NCBI GenBank assembly: GCA_944322305.1
Contig: CALUOP010000010.1
Location: 19,715 to 83,714 of the forward strand
Origin: an uncultured Coriobacteriaceae bacterium
Lineage (GTDB): Bacteria; Actinomycetota; Coriobacteriia; Coriobacteriales; Coriobacteriaceae
Direction of reading: 5' to 3'
DNA: 64,000 nt
Shown: one piece after another, positions 33,865 to 42,455 of the stretch
Position numbering within the stretch: position 1 is the first letter of the stretch
Layout: every line of letters starts with the position of its first letter
Position numbers and translations under genes: made by a program
Notes under the pieces: model-generated
What the model was told of the DNA's origin: nothing
What the model saw: only the letters and a program-made list of their open reading frames with translations
Database searches by the model: none

Positions 33865-34794
33865 ATGTTCAACGTCGAGAGCTTCGATACCGCCGGAACC
33901 ACCCTGCTGCGGGAGGGCGTGGTGACCTCCACCAACGACATCGCCGTCGACGCTGCGCGCGCCGGGGCCGAGCACGGTTGGGCGGTGTGCGCCGATGTGC
34001 AGACGGCCGGCCGCGGGCGCCGGGGCCACTCGTGGCGCTCGCCCATGGGGAGCCTGTACATCTCCATCGTGCTGCGCCCCGCGGTCCCCATGCAGATGAT
34101 CATGGGCCTGCCCGCCGTGACGGGCCTGGGTGTGCTCGATGCCCTCGAGGGCTTGGGTCTTTCCGGGCGCGTGGGCATCAAGTGGCCCAACGACATCGTC
34201 TCGGTGCCGCGCAGCATCGTGACGCCCCACGGCTCCAACTTCAACCGCAAGCTCGCCGGCATCCTGGTAGAGGGCCGCTCGTCCGACAAGGGCGCCTTCG
34301 CGGTGGCCGGCATCGGCGTGAACCTCATCGCGCCCGAGGACGCTCCGGTCGCCTCGCCCGAGGTGCAGGCCGCCATGGACGCCGCCGCCTCGGTGCGCCG
34401 CCAGCTCGAGCACGACGACAAGCTCGCCCGCGACGGCGTGCCCGCGCTCGACCCCATCTCGCTGGCCGAGGCCCTGCCCGAGGGCCGCGCCCTGCCCGAG
34501 CGCGACACCGTTGCCGCAGCTGTGCGCGACGCCGTCCTGGCGCGCGTCTCGCGCTGGGAGCGCGCCATCAAAGCCGGCTTGGGCGCCGCCGGTCCGCTGG
34601 GCCCCGTGCTCACCTCGTACACCGACAACATCCCCATGCTGGGCAAACCGGTGAGCGTGCTCTCGCCCAACGGCACCGAGCTGGCCGTGGGCTACTTCGT
34701 GGGCATCGACGCCTGGGGCCGCGCCATCGTGAAGCTCGGCACGGGGGAGGAGAAGACCTACTCCGCCGAGATGGTGAGCCTGCGCGAGGTGTAA
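33865..34794 (+). CDS. birA: Biotin-[acetyl-CoA-carboxylase] ligase
   Basis: 309 residues. The catalytic domain shows 'VVTSTNDIAVDAARAG', the biotinyl-AMP loop 'TAGRGRRGHSWRSPMGSLYISIVLRP', 'GIKWPNDIV' and 'RKLAGILVEG', with a C-terminal SH3-like domain ('GYFVGIDAWGRAIVKLGTGEEKTYSAEMVSLREV'). There is no N-terminal helix-turn-helix, so this is a ligase only, not a repressor. It carries a ~40-residue insert of Ala/Glu-rich sequence in the middle. It converges with coaX. Confidence 0.92.
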   Translation: MFNVESFDTAGTTLLREGVVTSTNDIAVDAARAGAEHGWAVCADVQTAGRGRRGHSWRSPMGSLYISIVLRPAVPMQMIMGLPAVTGLGVLDALEGLGLSGRVGIKWPNDIVSVPRSIVTPHGSNFNRKLAGILVEGRSSDKGAFAVAGIGVNLIAPEDAPVASPEVQAAMDAAASVRRQLEHDDKLARDGVPALDPISLAEALPEGRALPERDTVAAAVRDAVLARVSRWERAIKAGLGAAGPLGPVLTSYTDNIPMLGKPVSVLSPNGTELAVGYFVGIDAWGRAIVKLGTGEEKTYSAEMVSLREV

Positions 34795-34811
34795 CGCCGC
34801 GCAACCGCAAA

Positions 34812-34868
34812 GCCGCCCCGCCGTGCGCCAAATTAGGCCGTGCTTAATTTGGCGCACGGCGGGGCGGC
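34812..34868. terminator. Bidirectional terminator with family 1 palindrome (copy G) as its tip
   Basis: The palindrome (34823-34857) is nested in a perfect 24-bp stem, from GCCGCCCCGCCG...AAATTA at 34812-34835 to its complement at 34845-34868, with one more pair outside. A short T-run (GCTTTT) follows on the plus strand. It lies between the convergent birA and coaX genes. Confidence 0.85.
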
Positions 34869-34873
34869 TGCTT

Positions 34874-35647
34874 TTACCGCGCCTGCATCCGCCGGTAAAT
34901 CTCGCAGATGCCCTTCAGGGTGAGCTGCTTGTCTACTACGTCGAACACGTCGGTGGAGCCTGCCACCACGCTGGCCAGCCCGCCCGTGGCGATAACCACG
35001 GCCTCCGGCGCGCCGAGCTCGGTCTTGATGCGCCGCACAAGGCCCTCGGCCATGGCGGCCGCGCCTACCACCGTGCCCGACTGCACCGCCTCCACGGTGG
35101 TGCGCCCGATGGCGTGCGGCGGCGCGGCGAGCGCGATGCTTGCGAGCTTGGCCGCGCGCTGCGTGAGCGCCCCGAGCGAGATCTTGATGCCCGGCGCGAT
35201 GGCCCCGCCGATGTAGGCGCCGGCCTCGTTGATCACGTCGATGTTGGTGGCGGTGCCGAAGTCAACCACCACAGCCGGCGCGCCGTAGTACTTCACGGCC
35301 GCCACGGCGTTGGCCACGCGGTCGGCGCCGGCCTCGTTGGGGTTGGGCGCGTCGATGGCAACCACGTCGCGGGTCTCAGGCCCCACGACCACGGTGGACT
35401 CGGGTGCCAGGCGCGTGGCCACGCCGCCCCACGCCCGTGCCAGCTGCGGCACCACGCCGGCCAGCGCCAGTGCGTCTACCTGCGCAAGGTCGAGCCCGTA
35501 CATGTGGAAGTACCCGTGCAGGCGCACGTGGATCTCGTCGGCGGTGAAGCTGTGGTCGGTCGGCATGCGCCAGCTCTGCACGAGCTTCTCGCCCTCAAAC
35601 AGGCCAAGCGCGGTTTGCGTGTTGCCGATGTCTACTGCCAGCAGCAT
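34874..35647 (-). CDS. coaX: Type III pantothenate kinase
   Basis: 257 residues, start preceded by GAAGGAGAA. Acetate/sugar kinase-fold motifs of CoaX: 'LLAVDIGNTQTALGLFEGE', 'GADRVANAVAA', 'VVVDFGTATNIDVINEAGAYIGGAIAPG' and 'VIATGGLASVV'. It phosphorylates pantothenate, the first step of CoA synthesis. In Gram-positive genomes coaX and birA are often adjacent, as here, though usually codirectional rather than convergent. Confidence 0.94.
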   Translation of the reverse strand: MLLAVDIGNTQTALGLFEGEKLVQSWRMPTDHSFTADEIHVRLHGYFHMYGLDLAQVDALALAGVVPQLARAWGGVATRLAPESTVVVGPETRDVVAIDAPNPNEAGADRVANAVAAVKYYGAPAVVVDFGTATNIDVINEAGAYIGGAIAPGIKISLGALTQRAAKLASIALAAPPHAIGRTTVEAVQSGTVVGAAAMAEGLVRRIKTELGAPEAVVIATGGLASVVAGSTDVFDVVDKQLTLKGICEIYRRMQAR

Positions 35648-35941
35648 GGTTCTCCTTCGGGCAGGCCACGGGGGCGGCGCCGGAGCGGGCCGGCCAAGGG
35701 GCGTCAGCCAAGGCGGGCGCGCGGCCCGCCGCCAAGCTGCTGCGCAGGCGATGGCCCGGTGCGCAAAATCGCTCCCCCGGTGGGTTTCTTTCTGCCCGCA
35801 TTGTATACTACTTGCCGGTACGAAGACGCAGGACAGCGACCTATCCAGCAGGTTCCTTTAAGGCTTCGGCATCGCGCGCGGGCACGTTCCGGCGCGCGGC
35901 GCGGGCGAGAAGATCTCCTGCTGCGGGCGGAGGAATCGCAC

Positions 35942-36613
35942 ATGAACAAGAAGGCAAAAAGCCGCCTCATCGTAGTTGGCGGCATCATCGTCATCGCGAT
36001 GCTCGTGATCATCGCCGTGGCGGGCTCGGGCGGCTCGGCGGCGTCGCTTTCCATCGGCGACGTGCTGGGCGGCGGCTACGACGGCAAGAAGGTGCAGGTG
36101 TCGGGCTCGGTGGTGGCCGACTCGCTCACCAACGACGGCGCCGCGGCCACCTTTGCCATCGCCGACGAGAACGACCCGTCCCAAGAGCTCACGGTGAGCT
36201 ACGAGGGCGCGCTGCCGGCCACCTTCGGCTCGGGCGTGGTGGCCATCTGCACGGGCACCGTCGACGGCGCGGACAACCTGGCCTGCACCGACCTGGTGAC
36301 CAAGTGCCCCTCCAAGTACGAGAGCGCCGAGGGGTCGCTCACGGTGAAGGGCCTCACCGACCAGGCCGACTCCCTGACCGGCGAGCAGACCAAGGTCTGC
36401 GGCTACGTGTCCGGCGAGATAAACACCGCCGACGCGCCGTATCGCTTCACGCTCGAGAGCCAGGGCGCCCAGATCAACGTGGTGTGGGACGGCGGCCTGG
36501 ACGAGGCCGTGACCGACGGCACCGCGGTAGTCGTCTCCGGCGCGCTGCAGGCCGACGGCACCTTCAAGGCCTCCGAGCAGCCCGCCATCGACGAGGCGGT
36601 AACGCAGGCGTAG
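35942..36613 (+). CDS. ccmE: Cytochrome c maturation protein CcmE, CxxxY type
   Basis: 223 residues, start after GGCGGAGGA. An N-terminal membrane anchor ('RLIVVGGIIVIAMLVIIAVAG') is followed by an OB-fold domain, then 'KCPSKYES': C122-x-x-x-Y126 in the position of the heme-binding HxxxY of classical CcmE. A second beta-rich OB-like domain (residues ~130-215, 'TKVCGYVSGEINTADAPYRFTLESQ') is longer than the flexible tail of usual CcmE. Cys-type CcmE is known from Desulfovibrio and archaea, in systems that lack CcmH. It begins the ccmEFAB operon and is the outer-face heme chaperone. Confidence 0.85.
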   Translation: MNKKAKSRLIVVGGIIVIAMLVIIAVAGSGGSAASLSIGDVLGGGYDGKKVQVSGSVVADSLTNDGAAATFAIADENDPSQELTVSYEGALPATFGSGVVAICTGTVDGADNLACTDLVTKCPSKYESAEGSLTVKGLTDQADSLTGEQTKVCGYVSGEINTADAPYRFTLESQGAQINVVWDGGLDEAVTDGTAVVVSGALQADGTFKASEQPAIDEAVTQA

Positions 36614-36725
36614 CGGCTTCGGGGCCCGGGACGCGGCAGGTGCCCGCCCCGGGCTTGTCTATGCGGCAACAACGCGCCGGGCGCCTTCGCCTCGGCGCGC
36701 GCAGGATCCAAAAAGGGGAACATCT

Positions 36726-38924
36726 ATGAGCTTGTTAGGAAACGGCGCGCAGGTCATCGCGCTTATCGCTGCGCTGGTGAGCGCGGTGGCGCTGATCGGC
36801 GGCACCAAGAAGCGCAGCGAGTCGGTGGTGAACGCCGGCTACATCGGCGTGCTTGTCACCACGCTTTTGCTGACGTTTTGCATCGGCGTGGTTCTCGTGT
36901 GCTTCATGACCGAGAACTACAGCCTGGCCTACGTGGTCTCCAACTTCCCGCAGGACTCGAGCGGCCTTGCCTGGCTGTATCGCGTCTCGGGCGTGTGGGC
37001 CGGCCGCCAGGGCTCGCTTCTGTTCTGGACCTGGCTCATCTCGGTCTTCTCCTGCGCGGTGGCGGTGCGCCGCATGCACGCCACCGACGACCTCAGCTCG
37101 GTGGCGCTGGGCGTGATGCAGCTGGTGGTGGCCCTGTTCACGGCCACCATGGTCTTCTCCGAGGCCAACAACGTCTTCATGGCCACGGCGTCCCAGTACC
37201 TCAACGCCGACGGCACGCTCACCGCGGCTGGCAAGGGCGCCGGCATGAACCCGCTGCTTCTGCACTGGGCCATGGTGCTGCATCCGCCGGCGACCTTCAT
37301 CGGTTACGCCGGCTGCACGGTGCCGTTTGCCTACGCCATGGCCGCCCTCATCACCGGCGACCTCTCCGCGCGCTGGGTTGAGCTCTGCGACCGCGTGGCG
37401 GTGTTCTCGTTCATCTTCCTCACCATCGGCATGGCGCTCGGCGCCGTGTGGGCCTACGTGGTACTCGGCTGGGGCGGCTTCTGGGCGTGGGACGCCGTGG
37501 AGAACGCCAGCCTCATGAGCTGGCTCACGGCGGTGGCCATGATCCACAGCTTCACGGTGTACCGCAAGCGCGGCTGCTTCAAGCGCTGGAGCCTGTTTGC
37601 GGCCACGATCACCTTCATCTTCGTGGTGCTCGGCACGTTCATCACCCGCTCGGGCCTGGTGCAGTCGGTGCACGCCTTTGCCGAGGACGCGGTGTCCACC
37701 TACCTGTTTTTGGCCATCATGGTGCTGGCGGGGCTGGCCTTCCTCATCGGCCTGCTCTACCGCAACGGCTCGTTTGACGACGAGGACGACATCGAGAGCC
37801 TGGCCAGCAAGAACGGCGCCTACTTCCTCACCAACCTGGTCATGGTGGTGGCGGCCGTGGTGGTGGCCTACCTTACGCTCTCCAGCTCGCTGCCGGCGTT
37901 TCTGCCGCTGGGCGGCGCGGTGGTCTCGGCTGGCGCCTACAACGCGGTGGCCCGCCCCATCGGCACGCTGTTCTGCGCGCTCATGGCCGTGTGCCCGCTG
38001 CTGGGCTGGCGCAAGACCGAGCCCGCCGCCTTTGCCCGCAACATCCGCGTGCCCGCCATCTCCGGCGCCGTGGTGTTCGTGGCGCTGATGGTGCTCTTCG
38101 TGGTTAAGTTCGTGCCCGAGCACGACGCCATTGTGGCTGCCGGCGGCACGGCGGCCACCACCCTCACCGAGCAGGGCCCCAAGGCGTACTACTTCGCGCT
38201 GACGGTGGTGGCCTTCGCCGTGGCGGCGCTGCTCTTTACCACCTCGGGCTACGTGCTGGTGCGCGGCATCGCGGCGCGCCGCCGCAACAAGGGCGAGGGC
38301 GTCCTCACCGCGCTGGCGCACCTGTTCCGCTACTCGCCGGCGCAGGCGGGCGGCTACCTCACGCACCTGGGCGTGGCCGTGGTGCTGGTGGGCCTGGTGG
38401 GCTCCAGCATGTACGTGCAGGACCAGACCTTCAACGTGTCCTCCGAGCCCGGCGACACCTTTGAGCTGGCCGGCTACGAGCTCGAGGTGACCGACGTCAG
38501 CCAGTACTTCACCGAGCAGGACAACTCCGTGATGCAGGTCGACCTGGCCGTGCGCACCGCCGACGGCGCGCACGACCTGGGCACCCTCAGCACCTCCATG
38601 GAGGTGAGCGCCACCACCCAGCAGCAGACGCTGCACGCCGACGTGCTCACCTTCCCGCAGGAAGACCTGTTCGTGGCCTTCCAGGGCACCAACGCCGACG
38701 GCACCCTGGCCGTGAACGTCAAGATCAACCCGCTCATCCTGGCCAACTGGGTGGGCGCGGGCATCTGCGTGGCGGGCATCGCGCTGGCGTTCCTCCCGCG
38801 CCGCGCCACCCCGCTCATCTCTGCCGACGAGCGCGCGCTGGCCGAGGGCGCCGAGGCCGCTGCCGAGGCTGCCGCTCCCGCTTCTGCCGGCAAGGCCTCG
38901 CGCAAGAAGAAGGGCGGCCGCTAA
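36726..38924 (+). CDS. ccmF: Cytochrome c heme lyase CcmF
   Basis: 732 residues, with about 15 membrane segments. The heme-handling motif is 'WGGFWAWDAVENASLMSWL' with flanking histidines ('LLHWAMVLHPPATFIGYAG', 'MIHSFTVYRKRG'). The periplasmic C-terminal region ('SSEPGDTFELAGYELEVTD') is typical of CcmF. It ligates heme from CcmE to apocytochrome c at the outer face of the membrane. The C-terminus has an extra Ala-rich basic tail. The ccmA start follows its stop with no gap. Confidence 0.93.
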   Translation: MSLLGNGAQVIALIAALVSAVALIGGTKKRSESVVNAGYIGVLVTTLLLTFCIGVVLVCFMTENYSLAYVVSNFPQDSSGLAWLYRVSGVWAGRQGSLLFWTWLISVFSCAVAVRRMHATDDLSSVALGVMQLVVALFTATMVFSEANNVFMATASQYLNADGTLTAAGKGAGMNPLLLHWAMVLHPPATFIGYAGCTVPFAYAMAALITGDLSARWVELCDRVAVFSFIFLTIGMALGAVWAYVVLGWGGFWAWDAVENASLMSWLTAVAMIHSFTVYRKRGCFKRWSLFAATITFIFVVLGTFITRSGLVQSVHAFAEDAVSTYLFLAIMVLAGLAFLIGLLYRNGSFDDEDDIESLASKNGAYFLTNLVMVVAAVVVAYLTLSSSLPAFLPLGGAVVSAGAYNAVARPIGTLFCALMAVCPLLGWRKTEPAAFARNIRVPAISGAVVFVALMVLFVVKFVPEHDAIVAAGGTAATTLTEQGPKAYYFALTVVAFAVAALLFTTSGYVLVRGIAARRRNKGEGVLTALAHLFRYSPAQAGGYLTHLGVAVVLVGLVGSSMYVQDQTFNVSSEPGDTFELAGYELEVTDVSQYFTEQDNSVMQVDLAVRTADGAHDLGTLSTSMEVSATTQQQTLHADVLTFPQEDLFVAFQGTNADGTLAVNVKINPLILANWVGAGICVAGIALAFLPRRATPLISADERALAEGAEAAAEAAAPASAGKASRKKKGGR

Positions 38925-39713
38925 ATGCTTCGCCGGGGAGAGAAGAACGCTGCTACGGCGGCCGCGGGTGCCGCCGTATCCCCCGCGGCACCTGCCGCCC
39001 CTGCCCCCGCGGTGGAGGTGGCGGGCCTCGTTAAGCAGTTCGGCGACCGCCGCGCGCTTGACGGCGCCAGCTTCACGCTGCCGGCAGGCGCGTTTCTCTC
39101 CATCTTCGGCCCCAACGGCGCGGGCAAGACCACGCTGCTGCGCATCCTTGCCACGCTGGCGCGCCCCACGCGCGGCAGCGTGCGGCTGCTGGGGGTCGAC
39201 GCGCTCGAAGAGCCTGAGCGCCTGCGCAGCTGCATCGGGCTCATCTCGCACAAGTCCATGCTCTACGGCGACCTCACGGCAGCCGAGAACCTGGAGTTCT
39301 TCTCGGCCCTGTACGGCGGCAAGCCCGACCGCGCGCGTATCCGCGAGCTGCTGCGCATCGTGGAGCTCGACCACCGGCGCAACGACGCGGCGCGCACGTT
39401 CTCGCGCGGCATGCAGCAGCGCCTCTCCATCGCCCGCGCGCTGGTGAACGACCCCGAGCTCGTGCTGCTGGACGAGCCCTACTCGGGATTGGACCCGCAT
39501 GCGGTGGAGCTTTTCGACGAGCTTATCGGCCGCGTGCGGCAGGGGCGCACCTTCATCATGGTGAGCCACGACCTCGAGAAGGGCTTCGACATGTGCACGC
39601 ACGCGCTGGTGCTGGCCCGCGGCCAGGTGGTGGTGATGGCCGAGAAGGACCGGATCGACCGCGCGGCGTTCCGCGACCTGTACCTGGCCACGGTCGGCAT
39701 GGGGGTGAGCTGA
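38925..39713 (+). CDS. ccmA: Heme-release ABC transporter ATPase CcmA
   Basis: 262 residues; its ATG follows the ccmF stop directly. ATPase motifs: Walker A 'GPNGAGKTTLL', signature 'FSRGMQQRLSIARALV', Walker B 'ELVLLDEPYSGLD', and the switch His in 'FIMVSHD'. The first ~35 residues are Ala/Pro-rich and probably disordered. With CcmB (and CcmC) it drives release of holo-CcmE. It overlaps ccmB by one base (TGATG), evidence for coupled translation. Confidence 0.9.
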   Translation: MLRRGEKNAATAAAGAAVSPAAPAAPAPAVEVAGLVKQFGDRRALDGASFTLPAGAFLSIFGPNGAGKTTLLRILATLARPTRGSVRLLGVDALEEPERLRSCIGLISHKSMLYGDLTAAENLEFFSALYGGKPDRARIRELLRIVELDHRRNDAARTFSRGMQQRLSIARALVNDPELVLLDEPYSGLDPHAVELFDELIGRVRQGRTFIMVSHDLEKGFDMCTHALVLARGQVVVMAEKDRIDRAAFRDLYLATVGMGVS

Positions 39714-40429
39714 TGGCGCGCAAGGATCACACGGTATCGGGATTTGCCCAGTACAAGGCGCTGCTCGCCAAGGATGTGCGGCAGGAGCTGCGCACGCGTG
39801 AGATGCTGGTGTCCATGGGGGTGTACGCGCTGTTGGTGCTCACCGTGTACGGCGCGGCGCTGGCCCAGGTGGGCGACCGGCTCCAAGTGGTGAGCTTCGC
39901 GGGCGGGCTTTTGTGGGCGCTTATTGTCTTCACGAGCATGCTGGGGCTCAACCGCAGCTTTGCGCACGAGACCGAGTCGGGCTGCCTGGAGGGCATCCTT
40001 CTGGCGCCGATGGATCGCGCGCTGATCTTTTTGGCCAAAGCCACCTCGAACCTCATCTTCCTGGCTGCCGTTGAGGTAGTGGTGGTGCCGCTGTTCTTTG
40101 TGTTCTTCCTCTCCGGGGCGGAGCTTGCGGCAACGACGCCGCTCATCGTGCTGCCGCTGGCGGTGGGCACGGTGGGCGTGGCCGGCGTGGGCACGCTGCT
40201 CTCCACCATGACGATAAACACCCGCGGCAAGGACGTGCTGCTGGCCATCCTGTTCATCCCCGTGGTGTTTCCGCTGCTCTACGCCTGTGTTTCGGCTACG
40301 AGCACGGCGTTTCTGGGCGTGGAGGGCACCATGGCCACGTTTTGGACCTCGTGCGCCATCGCCGGCTGCTACGACGTGATCATGATAGCCGCCGCCTGGG
40401 GCCTGTACGAGTTCGTGGTGAGCGCGTAG
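39713..40429 (+). CDS. ccmB: Heme-release ABC transporter permease CcmB
   Basis: 238 residues from the ATG at 39713, which overlaps the ccmA stop. Six hydrophobic segments and the CcmB-type N-terminus ('YKALLAKDVRQELRTREMLVSMGVYALLVL'), with 'HETESGCLEGILLAPMDRALIFLAK' in the cytoplasmic loop. It is the last gene before a 1-kb repeat array and a recombinase gene that separate it from ccmC; in other ccm operons ccmC follows at once. Confidence 0.9.
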   Translation: MARKDHTVSGFAQYKALLAKDVRQELRTREMLVSMGVYALLVLTVYGAALAQVGDRLQVVSFAGGLLWALIVFTSMLGLNRSFAHETESGCLEGILLAPMDRALIFLAKATSNLIFLAAVEVVVVPLFFVFFLSGAELAATTPLIVLPLAVGTVGVAGVGTLLSTMTINTRGKDVLLAILFIPVVFPLLYACVSATSTAFLGVEGTMATFWTSCAIAGCYDVIMIAAAWGLYEFVVSA

Positions 40430-40555
40430 CAGGCCGAGCAGGCGGGCGCCAGTGCGGGTCGGCGCGATCCGGCACGGCAGGTAGCGCTGGCCGGCGGCGC
40501 GATGGCGCGGGCGGGCGACGCTATGGGGCGGCGCGGCGGGTGGCGCTGGCCGGCG

Positions 40556-41125
40556 GTTGGTCGCGCTGACAACATGTAAGCGCCAAGGAGCCGCCCGCTT
40601 ACCCGCGAGAATGTCACACAAGCCTCGGTTACCCGTGCCAACAGTGCGCAAGCGCCAAAGGACTGGCCGGTTGGTCGCTTCGGCGACGCATAAGTGCCGA
40701 GAACGTCAGCCGCTTACCCGCGAGGGTGTCATCTAAGCTTCGGCAACGACAAAAGTGCGACCAACCGAGCCGGCGTCTGCTTCTTGCAAGCCATTCTCGC
40801 GACCAACTGGAGCAGCAGACTCGCAGGTTTGCCGCCACAACGTCACGTAAGCCCCGCTTACCCGCGATAACAGCAGGTAAGCATCGGAGGAGCTGCCCGG
40901 TTGCCCGCGCCGCCGGCAGCTAAGCCCCCGGTTGATCGCGATCCCAGCATGTAATTCTCGTTTAGCCGCCAAAACCGCATGCAACTCCCGGATTTCTGGG
41001 ATTTAGCCGTCGCCGAGGCGACCAACCGATCCCGCGACGTCGTTTCAGCGACCAACCGGCGGCCCACAAGGCATCTAGGCACCTGGCCGAAGGCCTGCAG
41101 GTCGTTTCAACGACCAACCAACAGC
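40556..41125. repeat. Degenerate GGTTGGTCGC-type repeat array, locus 2 (largest)
   Basis: The 1,050 bp between ccmB and the recombinase hold no gene. From 40556 on there are about a dozen units of ~28-32 bp with consensus GGTT(G/A)(G/C)(T/C)CGCGANAACA then CA-GTAAGC, e.g. GGTTGGTCGCGCTGACAACA at 40556, CGCTTACCCGCGAGAATGTC at 40597, GGTTGGTCGCTTCGGCGACG at 40671, CGCTTACCCGCGATAACAGC at 40855 and GGTTGATCGCGATCCCAGCA at 40930. Inverted units (GCGACCAAC) occur near 40755, 40798, 41028 and 41048. The sequence 40929-40970 matches the complement of 52759-52800 closely. From 41126 to 41479 no units are clear; a hairpin CCTGCGC/GCGCAGG lies near 41420. Confidence 0.75.
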
Positions 41126-41479
41126 TCGCGAAACACCCCGATGGCCAATTCGCCGCACCCTTTGCCCAGCGTCCCTAATCACATAGCTCGCATGCGCAAA
41201 AAATTAGGCGGAACCGCTTGCGTGACCCCGCCTTACAAAACCCGTGAGGGCTTTTTATCTCAGGCCATTATGCCCGTTCTGGCCCACCTGTCAAACAACA
41301 CAATAAAGATCTCCTCGGTCTGACACGCGATACGTCCCCATGGGTCGTACCCACCCACGCATACACCCCCATTCTAAGCTCGCCCGCCGGCAGCCTTCTT
41401 ACCCTCATTTCAGGCGTCTTGACCTGCGCGGAGGAAGCGCAGGCCAGGGCGATAAGGGCGGCCATACGAGGAGGCATTC

Positions 41480-42109
41480 ATGGCGGGCACAACGTACGGC
41501 TACGCGCGGGTGAGCACGCGCGAGCAGAACCTGGACCGGCAGCTGGACGCGCTTGCGGCGTTCGGCGTGAAGCGCGAGAACATCTTCGCCGACAAGGCGT
41601 CAGGCAAGGACTTCGCACGTCCGGAGTGGCGGCGCATGGTCGACACGCTCAGGCGCGGCGACGTGCTGGTGGTGAAGTCCATCGACCGGTTCGGCCGCAA
41701 CTACGACGAGATTCTCGACCAATGGCGCATCATCACGCGGGACCGCCGCATCGAGGTGGTGGTGCTCGACATGCCGCTGCTGGACACGCGCAACGGCCGC
41801 GACGGCGTGACCGGCGCGCTCATCTCCGACATCGTGCTGCAGCTTCTTTCTTATGTGGCGCAGGTGGAGCGCGAGAGCATCCATCAGCGCCAAGCCGAGG
41901 GAATCGCCGCCGCCAAGGCGCGCGGCGTGCGGTTCGGCCGGCCGTGCAAGCGGCGCCCCGCGGCGTACGGAGCGGCTCGACAAGGCTATTTAGCAGGGGA
42001 GATAACCCGAGCACAGGCGGCGGCGCGTCTCAAGGTGTCGCTTTCAACCTTTGACAAATGGCTGCGAGAAGATCGGGCGCAAGAGAGTGCGCAAGCAAGT
42101 CTGGAGTGA
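41480..42109 (+). CDS. Small serine recombinase (resolvase/invertase family)
   Basis: 209 residues, start after GAGGAGGC. The N-terminal catalytic domain has 'YGYARVSTREQNLDRQLDAL' (nucleophile S12), 'RPEWRRMVDTLRRGDVLVVKSIDRFGRNYDEIL' and 'VAQVERESIHQRQAEGIAAAKARGVRFGRP'; a C-terminal helix-turn-helix is 'ITRAQAAARLKVSLSTFDKWLRE'. Such enzymes resolve cointegrates or invert DNA segments. No transposase or clear crossover site is nearby. It interrupts the ccm gene cluster, so it probably arrived with or acts on the adjacent DNA. Confidence 0.88.
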   Translation: MAGTTYGYARVSTREQNLDRQLDALAAFGVKRENIFADKASGKDFARPEWRRMVDTLRRGDVLVVKSIDRFGRNYDEILDQWRIITRDRRIEVVVLDMPLLDTRNGRDGVTGALISDIVLQLLSYVAQVERESIHQRQAEGIAAAKARGVRFGRPCKRRPAAYGAARQGYLAGEITRAQAAARLKVSLSTFDKWLREDRAQESAQASLE

Positions 42110-42455
42110 GGCGTCTCCGCGGGTAAACGGCGGCAGACAAGCGTGCAAGCGCAAAAAAGTACAAAACCGGCGCGCGGGGCTTCTCCACGCTTGGACAAGG
42201 CGCTTTACGAGCACCTGTTCTCTCTATAGCACGGCACAGCGCTGCCCGATCTGTTTTGAGGCCAATTCCTCCGCGGCTCTTGCCCGGCGCGCCCGCTGAC
42301 GCGCATTTCCTCCTAATTTGCCCCCACATCGCCTGCAAGAGGGGAGTGCGCCCGCGCCGGAGGCTCTATGGTTGTCCGTGCGTTCGGTTACAATAGCCCC
42401 GAACGCCACGCAACCTACCCGGGCGCGCGGATGCGCCCGAAGGAAGGAGACGCCG
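42110..42455. other. Region between the recombinase and ccmC
   Basis: 346 bp without a recognised gene. AT-richer patches (42150-42240) and a possible -10 TACAAT at 42389-42394 suggest that ccmC has its own promoter after the insertion. Confidence 0.45.

Noticed and set aside
36735..39602. Minus-strand open frame of 955 codons opposite ccmF/ccmA
   Set aside because: Composition (His, Arg, Gly, Ala) and total overlap with clear ccm genes mark it as a codon-bias artefact.
40556..41125. Possible CRISPR array in the ccmB-recombinase gap
   Set aside because: Units are degenerate, occur in both orientations, vary in spacing and lack unique constant-length spacers; no cas genes are present.
41190..41215. 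ATGCGCAAAAAATTAGGC near 41191 as a ninth family 1 palindrome
   Set aside because: Only part of one arm matches and there is no complementary second arm or loop.
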